The notes: generated by a model not told the origin, from the sequence alone. DNA of 11,489 nt from JACQNR01 sp964533045 (GCA_964533045.1 CAZHKT010000118.1:1-11489), one strand, 5' to 3'. Shown: positions 1 through 7,661, counted from the first letter of the stretch. Numbers and translations: made by a program.

Positions 1-54
<54 letters not shown>

Positions 55-363
55 GAGATGCTTCCATCATTCGGAAGGCAGGCGAGTTGCCCCCGGCGTT
101 CGGCGGCATTCTTGTCTTGCCATTCTGGCCGGGGTCAATGGGTGTTCTCCGGTTGCACCGGGCAATTCCGATTTCCCGGCGGCCGTCGACTTGCGGCCGG
201 AAGCCCCGTGAGCTCTTCGCCAAATCAACGGACGGGGCAAGTGTTCCGCCTCTTCTTGGACGGCTCCTGCCATTACCAATCTACTCGCAAAAGGATGCTC
301 CAGGCAATGCCATGCGGCGTCTTGAATGCCTGCCGGACTGGCCAACCCGCCTTGCGAAGAAGG

Positions 364-379
364 GGGAATTCAAATTCCC
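364..379. promoter_or_regulatory. Perfect 16-bp palindrome upstream of the Lrp-type regulator (candidate operator)
   Basis: Arms GGGAATT and AATTCCC are perfect inverted repeats separated by CA. The site is AT-rich inside and stands out from its GC-rich surroundings. It ends 103 bases before the regulator's start codon and about 20 bases before the weak candidate promoter. Lrp/AsnC proteins commonly bind near their own promoters, so an autoregulatory site is reasonable. The sequence does not fit the E. coli Lrp box closely, and the role is inferred from position and symmetry only. Confidence 0.35.
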
Positions 380-397
380 GGTGGTGCTTCCTCCTAG

Positions 398-427
398 TTC
401 CCATCCGACCTGGGTCGCATGTATCAT
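398..427 (+). promoter_or_regulatory. Weak candidate promoter for the Lrp-type regulator
   Basis: TATCAT at 422-427 matches five of six bases of the sigma70 -10 hexamer. TTCCCA at 398-403 matches four of six bases of the -35 hexamer, at 18-bp spacing. Transcription would begin near 434 and give a leader of about 50 bases. The -35 match is poor, so this is only the best candidate in the spacer. Confidence 0.25.
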
Positions 428-482
428 CTCAGCTCGGCCGTGCCCCGGACCGCCGGAGCAACGCGCGTGCCGGAGGTGCTTC

Positions 483-986
483 ATGCAATTTTCGGAACTG
501 GATGCGATTGACTGGAGCATTCTGCGAGCGTTGCAGGACAACGCGCGCATTGCCAACGTTGATCTGGCGGAAAAGGTAAACCTCTCGCCCTCTCCGTGTC
601 TGACGCGGGTGCGGGCGCTCGAGCAAAGCGGCATCATCAGCCGCTATGTGACGCTCCTCGACCCCGCGGCGGTGGGCCTCGGCGTCAGTGTGTTCGTTCA
701 GGTGCGCCTAGAGCGCCAGGTCGAGCCCAGCCTCAACATTTTTGAAGAAGCCATCGCCGCCCGGTCCGAGGTGATGGAATGCTACCTGATGACCGGCACG
801 TCCGACTACCTGCTGCGGGTAGTGGTTCACGATTTGGAGGAATACCTGAGATTCGTGACCGATCTCTCGAAGATCCCCGGCGTCGGAAACATTCAATCCA
901 GCGTGGCGTTGAAGCAGGTCAAATACAAGACCGCCCTGCCGCTGCCGGGTGAACTTCCCCCCGTCGCTCGCTCGCGCCGGAGGTGA
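483..986 (+). CDS. Lrp/AsnC-family transcriptional regulator
   Basis: This is a 167-residue DNA-binding regulator of the leucine-responsive (feast/famine) family. These proteins assemble as dimers to octamers and change activity on binding amino acids. Residues 1-60 form the helix-turn-helix domain with the family pattern LDxIDWxIL, then NVDLAEKVNLSPSPCLTRVRALEQSGII, close to the E. coli Lrp wording NVELSKRVGLSPTPCLERVRRLE. Residues about 65-145 form the RAM effector domain, with the typical GTSDYLLRV at 105-113. The ATG at 483 is chosen because GGAGGT (472-477) sits 5 bases before it and the Lrp homology begins just after it; the frame is open further upstream but not protein-like. The C terminus ends in a short basic tail, RSRRR. 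The gene lies 158 bases before aceE in the same direction, where many gammaproteobacteria have the GntR-family PdhR. Control of aceE is an inference from position. The true effector is unknown. Confidence 0.93.
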   Translation: MQFSELDAIDWSILRALQDNARIANVDLAEKVNLSPSPCLTRVRALEQSGIISRYVTLLDPAAVGLGVSVFVQVRLERQVEPSLNIFEEAIAARSEVMECYLMTGTSDYLLRVVVHDLEEYLRFVTDLSKIPGVGNIQSSVALKQVKYKTALPLPGELPPVARSRRR

Positions 987-995
987 GGTAGATAT

Positions 996-1010
996 CGGTA
1001 TAAAATGCCG
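996..1010. promoter_or_regulatory. Lrp-box-like imperfect palindrome between regulator and aceE
   Basis: The 15-base site CGGTATAAAATGCCG is an imperfect palindrome: half sites CGGTAT and ATGCCG pair at five of six positions around AAA. Compared by eye with the published E. coli Lrp consensus YAGHAWATTWTDCTR, it agrees at 11 of 15 positions. It is an AT-rich island 10 bases after the regulator's stop codon and about 45 bases before the candidate aceE promoter. It also contains TATAAA, but no -35 partner is visible, so a binding site is favoured over a promoter. Confidence 0.35.
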
Positions 1011-1035
1011 GTAAGTGTTATCAGTTCAGCATCTA

Positions 1036-1051
1036 CTGCCGTGCTGCCGTG
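1036..1051 (+). repeat. Tandem 8-bp direct repeat in the aceE control region
   Basis: CTGCCGTG occurs twice in direct succession, directly upstream of the candidate aceE -35 hexamer. Tandem short repeats near a promoter can be activator half-sites, but two copies of a GC-rich octamer may also be chance or slippage. No further copy was seen nearby. Confidence 0.4.
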
Positions 1052-1053
1052 AT

Positions 1054-1081
1054 CTGACAGGCCAAATAAACAGCCTATGCT
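1054..1081 (+). promoter_or_regulatory. Candidate sigma70-type promoter for aceE
   Basis: CTGACA at 1054-1059 matches five of six bases of the -35 hexamer. TATGCT at 1076-1081 matches four of six bases of the -10 hexamer, with a 16-bp spacer. The expected start of transcription is near 1088, so the mRNA would open directly into the inverted repeat at 1089-1110. The leader to the start codon at 1145 would be about 57 bases. Confidence 0.35.
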
Positions 1082-1088
1082 CTGGCTC

Positions 1089-1110
1089 GGAAGGCACAAT
1101 ACCGCCTTCC
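1089..1110 (+). promoter_or_regulatory. Perfect inverted repeat at the predicted 5' end of the aceE mRNA
   Basis: Arms GGAAGGC (1089-1095) and GCCTTCC (1104-1110) are perfectly complementary and separated by the 8-base loop ACAATACC. The repeat begins about one base after the start of transcription predicted from 1054-1081. It could be an operator overlapping the start site, or a 5' stem that stabilises the message or limits translation. It ends one base before an ATG at 1112, which argues against that ATG being the start of aceE. Confidence 0.5.
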
Positions 1111-1144
1111 CATGCGTTCCGACGACGCGCTTCACGGAACACCG

Positions 1145-3877
1145 ATGGCACCTGCGGCAAAGGCCGAGGCGCCGGACAGCGACCCGCTGGAGACGAAGGA
1201 GTGGCTGGAGGCCCTGGACGCGGTCCTTGAGCTCAGCGGTAAGGAGCGCTGCGGCCAGCTAATCGGGTACCTGCAAGCCCACGCCCAGCTCAAACAAATC
1301 AAGGTCCCGCTCGCCCTTAATACGCCTTACTGCAACACAATTCCCCGCCAGGAGCAGCCGCCTTACCCGGGAGATCTGGCGCTGGAGCGGAGGCTCACCG
1401 CCCTGGTCCGCTGGAACGCTATTGCTATGGTGGTGCAGGCCAACCGGCAGAGCCCTGAACTCGGAGGGCATCTTTCCAGCTACGCTTCGGGCGCGGACCT
1501 CTTTGAGGTCGGATTTCATCATTTCTTTCGCGGCAATCCGCCGGAGACAGGGTCGCAACGAACCGCCGACCTCGTCTTCTTTCAGCCTCACTCTGCCCCG
1601 GGCATTTACGCCCGAGCCTTCCTGGAAGGCCGGCTGACCGCCGGGCAACTCGCGCATTTCCGTCGCGAAGTCGGCGGCCAAGGACTCTCCTCCTATCCGC
1701 ATCCCTGGCTGATGCCGAATTTCTGGCAGTTCCCTACCGGATCCATGGGGCTGGGCCCGATTACGGCGGTTTACGGCGCCAGGTTCATGCACTACCTGCG
1801 CAACCGTCGCCTTCTGGATATCGGAGACCGCAAGGTCTGGGCCTTCGTGGGCGATGGAGAAATGGACGAGCCGGAATCGATGGCTGGCCTCCCGCTCGCC
1901 GCGCGCGAGAACTTGGACAACCTGATCATCGTCGTCAATTGTAATTTGCAGAGGCTGGATGGCCCTGTGCGGGGTAACGGCTCCATCATCCAGGAACTGG
2001 AGCGAGTCTTTGCCGGCGCGGGCTGGAATGTCATCAAGGTGCTGTGGGGATCTGATTGGGACGAATTGTTCGAACGCGACCACGCGAAGATTCTTCTGCG
2101 GCGGTTTGAGGAGACGCTGGACGGCGAACTGCAGAGCTACGCGGCCCATGACGCGATCTTCAACCGCGACCGGTTCTTCAATAAATACGAGGAACTGCGC
2201 CAGCTAGTCGCGCACCTCTCCGATCAGCAGGTGGATGGCTTGACGCGTGGCGGGCACGACCCCGTGAAGATTTATGCGGCCTTCGACGCCGCCGTCCGGC
2301 ACCGGGGTCAGCCCACCGTCGTGCTGGCGCAAACCAAAAAGGGTTACGGACTGGGACGCTGGGCCGAGGGATTGATGTCCGCCCACCAGCAAAAGAAGCT
2401 GGATGCTGAAGCCCTGCGTGCGTTCCGCGACCGCTTTGATCTGCCCCTCACCGACGAGCAGGCAGATAAGGCCGAATTCTTCCGGCCGCCGGATGACAGC
2501 CCTGAGATGCGCTACCTTCATGAGTGTCGCCGACGACTTCGCGGCTTCGTTCCGGCGCGCGCCACGAGTTCGCGCGCCCTCCCGGTCCCACGCTGTCAGG
2601 ACTTTGCGGACTTCGCCTTTACGCTGACGGACCGGGAATTCTCAAGCACCGCCGCCTTTGCCCGGATGCTGAACGGCTTGCTCAAGGACGGCCAGATCGG
2701 ACGTCACATCGTCCCCATCGTCGCGGACGAGGCCCGCACTTTCGGATTCGAGTCTCTGTTCCGTGCGGTGGGGATTTATTCTCATTGCGGGCAGCTGTAT
2801 GAGCCCGCCGATCAAAAGAATCTTCTCTACTACAAGGAGTCCCGCGATGGCCAGATTCTGGAAGAAGGCATCACGGAAGCCGGGGCCATGTCTTCGTGGA
2901 TCGCGGCCGCGACGTGCTACAGTCATCACGGTCTTCCCATGCTGCCGTTTTACATTTACTACTCGATCTTTGGGTTCCAGCGGGTGGGTGACCTCATTTG
3001 GGCGGCCGGCGATTCGCGAGCGCGGGGGTTTCTTTTGGGGGCCACCTCCGGCCGCACCACCCTTTCGGGTGAAGGCATGCAGCACCAGGACGGAAGCAGC
3101 CATCTCATGGCCTCGGTAGTCCCGAACTGCCGCGCCTATGACCCATGTTTCGCCTATGAGCTGGCAGTCATCCTGGAGCACGCAATGCGAACCCTGCTCG
3201 AGAAGCAGGACGACGTCTTCTACTACCTCACCCTCATGAACGAGAATTACCGTCACCCGATGATGCCAGAGGAGGCAGAGGAAGGCATCCGCCGAGGAAT
3301 GTACCGCCTGCGCCCTCCCGCTGCCATCAAGGGGACAACGCCTGCCGCCGGGCGCCCCAGCCCCCGCGTCCAACTACTCGGTTCGGGAACCATCCTCCGT
3401 GAGGCACTCGCCGCAGCCGATCTTCTGGAGCAGGACTGGAGGATCGCGGCCGACGTCTGGAGCGTGACGAGCTTCACCGAGCTTCGACGGGAGGCCCTGG
3501 AGGTCGAGCGCGCGAATCGGCTGGAGCTGAATCCGAAACCTGCCACAGCCTACGTCGAAGATTGCCTGAGAAACACGGCGGGGCCGGTCATCGCAGCCAC
3601 TGACTATGTGCGCGCAGTGCCGGACCTGATTCGTGCCTGGGTACCACGCCGGTACATCACCCTTGGCACCGACGGGTTTGGCCGGAGCGATACGCGCGCC
3701 GGCTTGAGACGGTTCTTCGAAGTTGACGCGCAGAACATCGCACTCGCGGCCATGCACGCACTGGCGGACGAGGGCCAGATCCCACGCAAGAAGTGCAGGG
3801 AATTCCTGACCCGCTACGGCCTTGAACCCGCGCACATGCCTCCCTGGCGAGAACGGCGGCCCTGTCCCGGCGGCTAA
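1145..3877 (+). CDS. aceE: Pyruvate dehydrogenase E1 component, homodimeric type
   Basis: This is the thiamine-diphosphate E1 enzyme that decarboxylates pyruvate and passes the acetyl group to lipoyl-E2 in the cytoplasmic pyruvate dehydrogenase complex. The 910-residue protein aligns with E. coli AceE (887 residues) along its length. The ThDP/Mg motif GDGEMDEPES starts at residue 236 and ends in NCN. Catalytic positions known from E. coli are all present: His106, His142, His407, Glu571, Glu636 and His640 map to His109, His149, His414, Glu578, Glu643 and His647. The ATG at 1145 has only a weak GGA core 6 bases upstream. It fits the family N terminus better than the in-frame ATG at 1112, which abuts a hairpin and has no usable ribosome site. 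After His647 the loop reads QDGSSH where E. coli has EDGHSH. No aceF or lpd follows, so E2 and E3 must be encoded elsewhere. A short insert near 730 carries KGTTPAAGRPSP. Confidence 0.97.
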   Translation: MAPAAKAEAPDSDPLETKEWLEALDAVLELSGKERCGQLIGYLQAHAQLKQIKVPLALNTPYCNTIPRQEQPPYPGDLALERRLTALVRWNAIAMVVQANRQSPELGGHLSSYASGADLFEVGFHHFFRGNPPETGSQRTADLVFFQPHSAPGIYARAFLEGRLTAGQLAHFRREVGGQGLSSYPHPWLMPNFWQFPTGSMGLGPITAVYGARFMHYLRNRRLLDIGDRKVWAFVGDGEMDEPESMAGLPLAARENLDNLIIVVNCNLQRLDGPVRGNGSIIQELERVFAGAGWNVIKVLWGSDWDELFERDHAKILLRRFEETLDGELQSYAAHDAIFNRDRFFNKYEELRQLVAHLSDQQVDGLTRGGHDPVKIYAAFDAAVRHRGQPTVVLAQTKKGYGLGRWAEGLMSAHQQKKLDAEALRAFRDRFDLPLTDEQADKAEFFRPPDDSPEMRYLHECRRRLRGFVPARATSSRALPVPRCQDFADFAFTLTDREFSSTAAFARMLNGLLKDGQIGRHIVPIVADEARTFGFESLFRAVGIYSHCGQLYEPADQKNLLYYKESRDGQILEEGITEAGAMSSWIAAATCYSHHGLPMLPFYIYYSIFGFQRVGDLIWAAGDSRARGFLLGATSGRTTLSGEGMQHQDGSSHLMASVVPNCRAYDPCFAYELAVILEHAMRTLLEKQDDVFYYLTLMNENYRHPMMPEEAEEGIRRGMYRLRPPAAIKGTTPAAGRPSPRVQLLGSGTILREALAAADLLEQDWRIAADVWSVTSFTELRREALEVERANRLELNPKPATAYVEDCLRNTAGPVIAATDYVRAVPDLIRAWVPRRYITLGTDGFGRSDTRAGLRRFFEVDAQNIALAAMHALADEGQIPRKKCREFLTRYGLEPAHMPPWRERRPCPGG

Positions 3878-3909
3878 CTCCCTCGAATACTAAACAGATG
3901 CCGTTGCGT

Positions 3910-3936
3910 CCTGTCGGCCTCGATGCTTCCGGCAGG
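3910..3936 (+). terminator. Hairpin after aceE without a U-tract (possible terminator)
   Basis: CCTGTCGG (3910-3917) can pair with CCGGCAGG (3929-3936) as an 8-bp stem with one G-U wobble and an 11-base loop. It lies 33 bases after the aceE stop codon and 20 bases before the valS promoter, where a transcript end is expected. No run of T follows, so classical Rho-independent termination is not supported. It may instead protect the 3' end of the mRNA. Confidence 0.35.
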
Positions 3937-3955
3937 CCGTTCCGCTCGCGGCGGT

Positions 3956-3985
3956 TTGACGGAGTTCGCTGCAAATGATTATAGT
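3956..3985 (+). promoter_or_regulatory. Strong sigma70-type promoter for valS and the genes behind it
   Basis: TTGACG (3956-3961) and TATAGT (3980-3985) each match five of six consensus bases and are 18 bp apart. This is the best promoter in the window, within a short AT-rich island. Transcription should begin near 3992, downstream of the in-frame ATG at 3975. That ATG therefore cannot start ValRS on this message. The leader to the TTG at 4032 would be about 40 bases. Confidence 0.7.
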
Positions 3986-4018
3986 AATTAGACTTCCATC
4001 AGATTTGACGCGGCTGCG

Positions 4019-4025
4019 AAGAGGA
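4019..4025 (+). promoter_or_regulatory. Ribosome binding site that sets the valS start at TTG 4032
   Basis: AAGAGGA is a near-consensus Shine-Dalgarno sequence with six bases (CGGCGC) between it and the TTG codon at 4032. It lies inside the longer reading frame from 3975 and supports the shorter protein. Confidence 0.75.
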
Positions 4026-4031
4026 CGGCGC

Positions 4032-6788
4032 TTGGAACACGAAATCCCCAAGGTTTACGAACCGGAAACGATTGAGCCCCGCTGGGCGAGCGAGTGGGTG
4101 GCGCGCAAGCTTTACACGCCCGGTACGGACCCGTCTCGCCCACGTTTCGCACTGGTGATTCCTCCGCCCAATATCACCGGCTCCCTCCACATGGGCCACA
4201 TGCTGGAGCACACCGAGATTGACATCCTGATGCGCTGGCACCGGATGCAAGGCAAGGACGTGCTGTGGCTGCCCGGGTCCGACCACGCCTCGATTGCCAC
4301 GCAGATGATTGTCGAGCGCGAACTGGGCCGCGAGGCCCATCCGGAGCTGCCGCCCGGACCGGAATCGGAAAGCATCTGGCGGCGCGAGGGCCAGCGGCTG
4401 CGGCGCGAGATGGGGCAGGAGGCGTTCCTGGCACGCTGCTGGAAATGGAAGGAGTCGAGCGGCGGCACCATCCGCAAGCAGATGGAGCGCTTGGGAGCCT
4501 CCTGCGATTGGACGCGCGACCGCTTCACCATGGACGCCGCCTACACGCGCGCCGTTACGGAAGTGTTCGTCCGGCTTTACGAGGAAGGCCTGATTTACCG
4601 TGGCAAGTACATCATCAACTGGTGCCCGCGCTGCGGAACGGCCGTCTCCGACCTGGAAGTGGTTCACGAAGACCGCCCGGGCAAACTGTGGCACATCCGG
4701 TATCCCTTCGAGGATGGTTCCGGTCACGTGACCGTCGCCACCACGCGGCCCGAGAGCATGCTGGGCGATACGGCCGTCGCCGTCAATCCGCAGGACCCCC
4801 GCTATCGCGGCGCAGTGGGGCGCAAACTGGTGCTGCCGCTTCTCGGGCGCGTCATTCCCATCGTGGCGGATGATTTTGTCGATCCGAAATTCGGGACCGG
4901 CGCGGTCAAAGTGACCCCCTCGCACGACGTGAACGACTTTGAGATCGCGATGCGCCACCACTTGCCGCGCATCGAGGTGATGGACGGCGAAGCCCGCATG
5001 ACGGCCGAGGCGGGTCCTTACCAGGGCATGGATCGCTACGAGGCGCGCGAGGCCGTCGTGCAGGACCTGCGCGCGCAAGGCCTGCTCGAGAAGATCGAGG
5101 ACTATGCGCTGAGCGTCGGCACCTGCCAGCGCTGCAAGACGGTGATCGAGCCTCGCCTCTCCGCGCAGTGGTTTATGAAGATGCAGCCGCTGGCTGAGCC
5201 CGCCATCCGCGCGGTCGAGGACGGCCGCATCCGCATCACCCCCGACAATTACCGCAAAATCTACCTCGACTGGATGAACAACATCCACGACTGGTGCGTC
5301 TCGCGCCAGTTGTGGTGGGGCCATCGGATTCCGGCCTGGTATTGCGGCGCGTGCAGCGAGGTCCTGGTGGCGCGTGGGACACCCGCTGCTTGCCCGAGAT
5401 GCAATAACCAGACATTGCGGCCGGAAACCGATGTCCTCGACACCTGGTTCAGCTCCGGACTGTGGCCGTTCGCCACGCTTGGCTGGCCGGACGAGAGCGA
5501 GGACTTGAAGCGCTTCTACCCGACCGATCTCATGATCATGGGCTTCGACATCCTCTTCTTCTGGGGCGCCCGCATGATCATGATGGGCCTGAAATTCATG
5601 AACGACGTGCCTTTCCGCGAGCTCTACATTCATGCTCTGGTGCGCGATGCGGAAAAGCAAAAGATGTCCAAGACCAAAGGGAACGTGATCGATCCGCTGG
5701 AGGTGACGGAGAAATACGGGACGGACGCCGTTCGCTTCGCGCTGGCCATCAGCGCAGCCCCGGGAACCGACATCGCCTTTAGCGTTGACAAGATCGAGTC
5801 CTACCGGGCCTTCGCCAACAAGATCTGGAACGCGGGCCGCTTCATTCTCATGAACCTCCAGAATCTGCCGGAGCGGGTGCAAACCAACGTGGGCGCAGCC
5901 CTGTCGCCGCCTTCCGGCCTCGGGCTGGAGCCCATGGCGGGCTCGCCCGCCATGGAACTGGCCGACCGCTGGATCTTCTCCCGCCTTTCCGTGGTGACGC
6001 GGGAGATGCATGAGGCGCTTGCTGCCTACCGCTTTCACGAAGCAGCGCATACCATTTACCATTTCTTCTGGCACGAGTTCTGCGACTGGTACCTGGAGTG
6101 GGTGAAGCCTGAAATCTCGGCGCCACGCGCGGATGACAAAGTGCCCCCTGCCTGGGTTAATCTGGGGCGAATCTTCAACGCCGCGCTGCACCTGTTGCAT
6201 CCCTTCATGCCCTTCATTACCGAGGAGCTATGGTCGCGGTTGCCGGCGGGCGAGAAGGTCGCCTCGCTATCGCTGGCGCCCTTTGCCCTGGTCAGCGACC
6301 GCCTCCAGGACCCGGTTTCCGAAAAGCAATTCGCAACCATTCAGGAACTGGTGGTGACGATGCGAAATGCCAAGGCGGAAATGGGACTTCATAAGGAGAA
6401 GCCGAGCGCCCAGGTGGCCAGCGAGGACCTGCGACTGCTGGAGCTGTTCCGGGCCAATCAGGTAACCATTCTCCGGCTGGGCGCCTTTCAGGCTCTCAAC
6501 TTCACGCGCGGCCGGCTGGGCGCCGAAACGGTCGGCGTGCGCGTCACACCGCATTTTGACGTTCGCGTCTTTCACGAGGCCGAAACGGACCGCGACGCGG
6601 AGCGCGCCCGCCTGATGCGGGAAAAGGAAAAGCTGGAGAAGGGACTGGCGGGGGTTGAAAAGCAACTCCAGAATCAGGACTTCCTGAGCCGTGCGCCGCA
6701 AGAGGTGGTTCGCAACACGGAGAGGCGTCACGCTGAACTCCAAGCGCAACTTCACCGACTTGCGGAATCGCTCGAAAGGTTGGAGTGA
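4032..6788 (+). CDS. valS: Valine--tRNA ligase
   Basis: Class I aminoacyl-tRNA synthetase that charges tRNA-Val and edits mischarged threonine in the cytoplasm. The 918-residue protein (E. coli 951) has all family parts in order. The HIGH-type motif HMGH is at 53-56. Cysteine pair C198/C201 (WCPRCG) precedes the editing domain, which contains TVATTRPESMLGDTA and GTGAVKVTPSHDVNDFEI. A further pair is C365/C368. A zinc-ribbon-like set, C438/C441 and C454/C457, precedes ETDVLDTWFSSGLWPF. The KMSKS loop reads KMSKT at 544-548. The anticodon-binding region is followed by a C-terminal coiled coil at about 849-918, typical of ValRS. The TTG start is chosen because of the ribosome site at 4019-4025, the promoter at 3956-3985 and the natural N terminus MEHEIPKVYEPETIEPRW. 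An ATG-initiated form from 3975 would add 19 atypical residues. nadC begins 3 bases after its stop. A long antisense frame over it is a codon-bias shadow. Confidence 0.98.
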   Translation: MEHEIPKVYEPETIEPRWASEWVARKLYTPGTDPSRPRFALVIPPPNITGSLHMGHMLEHTEIDILMRWHRMQGKDVLWLPGSDHASIATQMIVERELGREAHPELPPGPESESIWRREGQRLRREMGQEAFLARCWKWKESSGGTIRKQMERLGASCDWTRDRFTMDAAYTRAVTEVFVRLYEEGLIYRGKYIINWCPRCGTAVSDLEVVHEDRPGKLWHIRYPFEDGSGHVTVATTRPESMLGDTAVAVNPQDPRYRGAVGRKLVLPLLGRVIPIVADDFVDPKFGTGAVKVTPSHDVNDFEIAMRHHLPRIEVMDGEARMTAEAGPYQGMDRYEAREAVVQDLRAQGLLEKIEDYALSVGTCQRCKTVIEPRLSAQWFMKMQPLAEPAIRAVEDGRIRITPDNYRKIYLDWMNNIHDWCVSRQLWWGHRIPAWYCGACSEVLVARGTPAACPRCNNQTLRPETDVLDTWFSSGLWPFATLGWPDESEDLKRFYPTDLMIMGFDILFFWGARMIMMGLKFMNDVPFRELYIHALVRDAEKQKMSKTKGNVIDPLEVTEKYGTDAVRFALAISAAPGTDIAFSVDKIESYRAFANKIWNAGRFILMNLQNLPERVQTNVGAALSPPSGLGLEPMAGSPAMELADRWIFSRLSVVTREMHEALAAYRFHEAAHTIYHFFWHEFCDWYLEWVKPEISAPRADDKVPPAWVNLGRIFNAALHLLHPFMPFITEELWSRLPAGEKVASLSLAPFALVSDRLQDPVSEKQFATIQELVVTMRNAKAEMGLHKEKPSAQVASEDLRLLELFRANQVTILRLGAFQALNFTRGRLGAETVGVRVTPHFDVRVFHEAETDRDAERARLMREKEKLEKGLAGVEKQLQNQDFLSRAPQEVVRNTERRHAELQAQLHRLAESLERLE

Positions 6789-6791
6789 GCC

Positions 6792-7661
6792 GTGAGCGCC
6801 GTTCTCCCGTCCGGCCTCGCCAGCGAAGATTGGCGCGCTCTGATCATGCGGGCGCTGGAGGAAGACCTGGGCCAAGGCGATATCACCTCCCAGCTGACCA
6901 TTCCCGAAGATCGGAGGGCACGGGGCGAGTTCAACGCCAAGCAGAAGCTGGTGGTGGCGGGATTGGCCGTGGCGCAGGAGGTTTTTCGCGCCCTTGAACA
7001 GGAGATTGAATTTCAACCTCTGGTCGAGGACGGCGAGCTGATTTCACCGGGGACGCCGCTGGCGCGAGTCATGGGAAGCGCCCGCACGCTGCTCGCCGGC
7101 GAGCGCGTCTCCCTCAATTTCCTGCAACGATTGAGCGGCATCGCCACGCTGACGCGCCGATACGCTGCCCAACTGTCCGGGCTCAAGGTCCAGCTTCTCG
7201 ACACTCGGAAGACCACTCCCGGTCTTCGGGCGCTCGAAAAGTACGCCGTGCGCGTCGGCGGCGGCACCAATCACCGCATGCGGTTGGACGACGGCATTCT
7301 CATCAAGAATAATCATCTTGCGGTCGGAGGCGGGATTCGCGCTGCGATCGAAAAGGCGCGCGCCGGGCGGACGTCCTTGAATCTGAAACTTCCCATAGAG
7401 GTCGAAGTGCGATCCGTGGGAGAGCTTGGAGAAGTCATGGCGGCCGGCGCGGACGCCGCGTTGCTGGACAACATGATGCCGGATGAGGTTCGCGCCTGCG
7501 TGGTCGCCGCCGCGGGGCGGGTGCGCCTGGAGGTCTCCGGCGGTGTCACGCTCGAAAATCTCCGGGCCTACGCCGAAACGGGTGTAGACTGCATTTCCGT
7601 TGGCGCGCTGACGCATTCGGCGCCAGCGGCCGATATCAATTTTCTGATACAACCGTTGTAG
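6792..7661 (+). CDS. nadC: Nicotinate-nucleotide pyrophosphorylase (carboxylating)
   Basis: Quinolinate phosphoribosyltransferase: it converts quinolinate and PRPP to nicotinate mononucleotide with loss of CO2, the step that joins de novo synthesis to the common NAD pathway. The 289-residue protein is of full family length. The N-terminal open-face domain carries EEDLGQGDITSQLT. The barrel domain carries RKTTPG at 139-144, ALEKYAVRVGGGTNHRMRLDDGILIKNNH with Lys172, then IEVEVRS, ALLDNM, and the phosphate-binding LEVSGGVTLENL with ISVGALTHSAPAADINF at the end. The start is GTG, with GGAG (6782-6785) six bases before it inside the end of valS. Only 3 bases separate the two genes, so they are very probably cotranscribed and may be translationally coupled. 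nadA and nadB are not in the window. The TAG stop is embedded in the first of three inverted repeats before birA. Confidence 0.97.
   Translation: MSAVLPSGLASEDWRALIMRALEEDLGQGDITSQLTIPEDRRARGEFNAKQKLVVAGLAVAQEVFRALEQEIEFQPLVEDGELISPGTPLARVMGSARTLLAGERVSLNFLQRLSGIATLTRRYAAQLSGLKVQLLDTRKTTPGLRALEKYAVRVGGGTNHRMRLDDGILIKNNHLAVGGGIRAAIEKARAGRTSLNLKLPIEVEVRSVGELGEVMAAGADAALLDNMMPDEVRACVVAAAGRVRLEVSGGVTLENLRAYAETGVDCISVGALTHSAPAADINFLIQPL

Larger units (their letters stand above)
55..482. other. Intergenic spacer between the leftward tRNA and the Lrp-type regulator
   Basis: This stretch separates two divergent genes and should hold both promoters. An open frame runs through it in phase with the regulator from about 87. 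Its translation is rich in Pro, Arg and Cys with no family resemblance, and the regulator has a clear ribosome site and domain start at 483, so I take the frame as GC-rich chance. The only clear structure is a perfect inverted repeat at 364-379. A weak candidate promoter lies at 398-427. I could not identify a convincing tRNA promoter on the minus strand. Confidence 0.6.

Noticed and set aside
180..199. Two CGGCCG copies in the left spacer as a hairpin or regulatory pair
   Set aside because: CGGCCG is itself a palindrome and common in GC-rich DNA. Two copies 8 bases apart are not notable, and no neighbouring signal supports them.
87..482. Open frame extending the Lrp-type regulator by 132 residues at its N terminus
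   Set aside because: The Lrp domain begins at 483 right after a strong GGAGGT ribosome site. The upstream translation is compositionally odd and unlike any regulator domain.
999..1004. TATAAA as the main aceE promoter
   Set aside because: No -35 hexamer is visible at 16-18 bp spacing. The palindromic context fits a regulator site better.
1259..2149. 296-codon frame on the minus strand
   Set aside because: It is antisense to the conserved ThDP domain of aceE, with no recognisable domain and no ribosome site.
3999..6200. 733-codon frame on the minus strand
   Set aside because: It lies entirely antisense to valS, whose identity is certain. Its translation is His/Arg/Ala-rich with no family motif, as expected for GC-rich codon bias.
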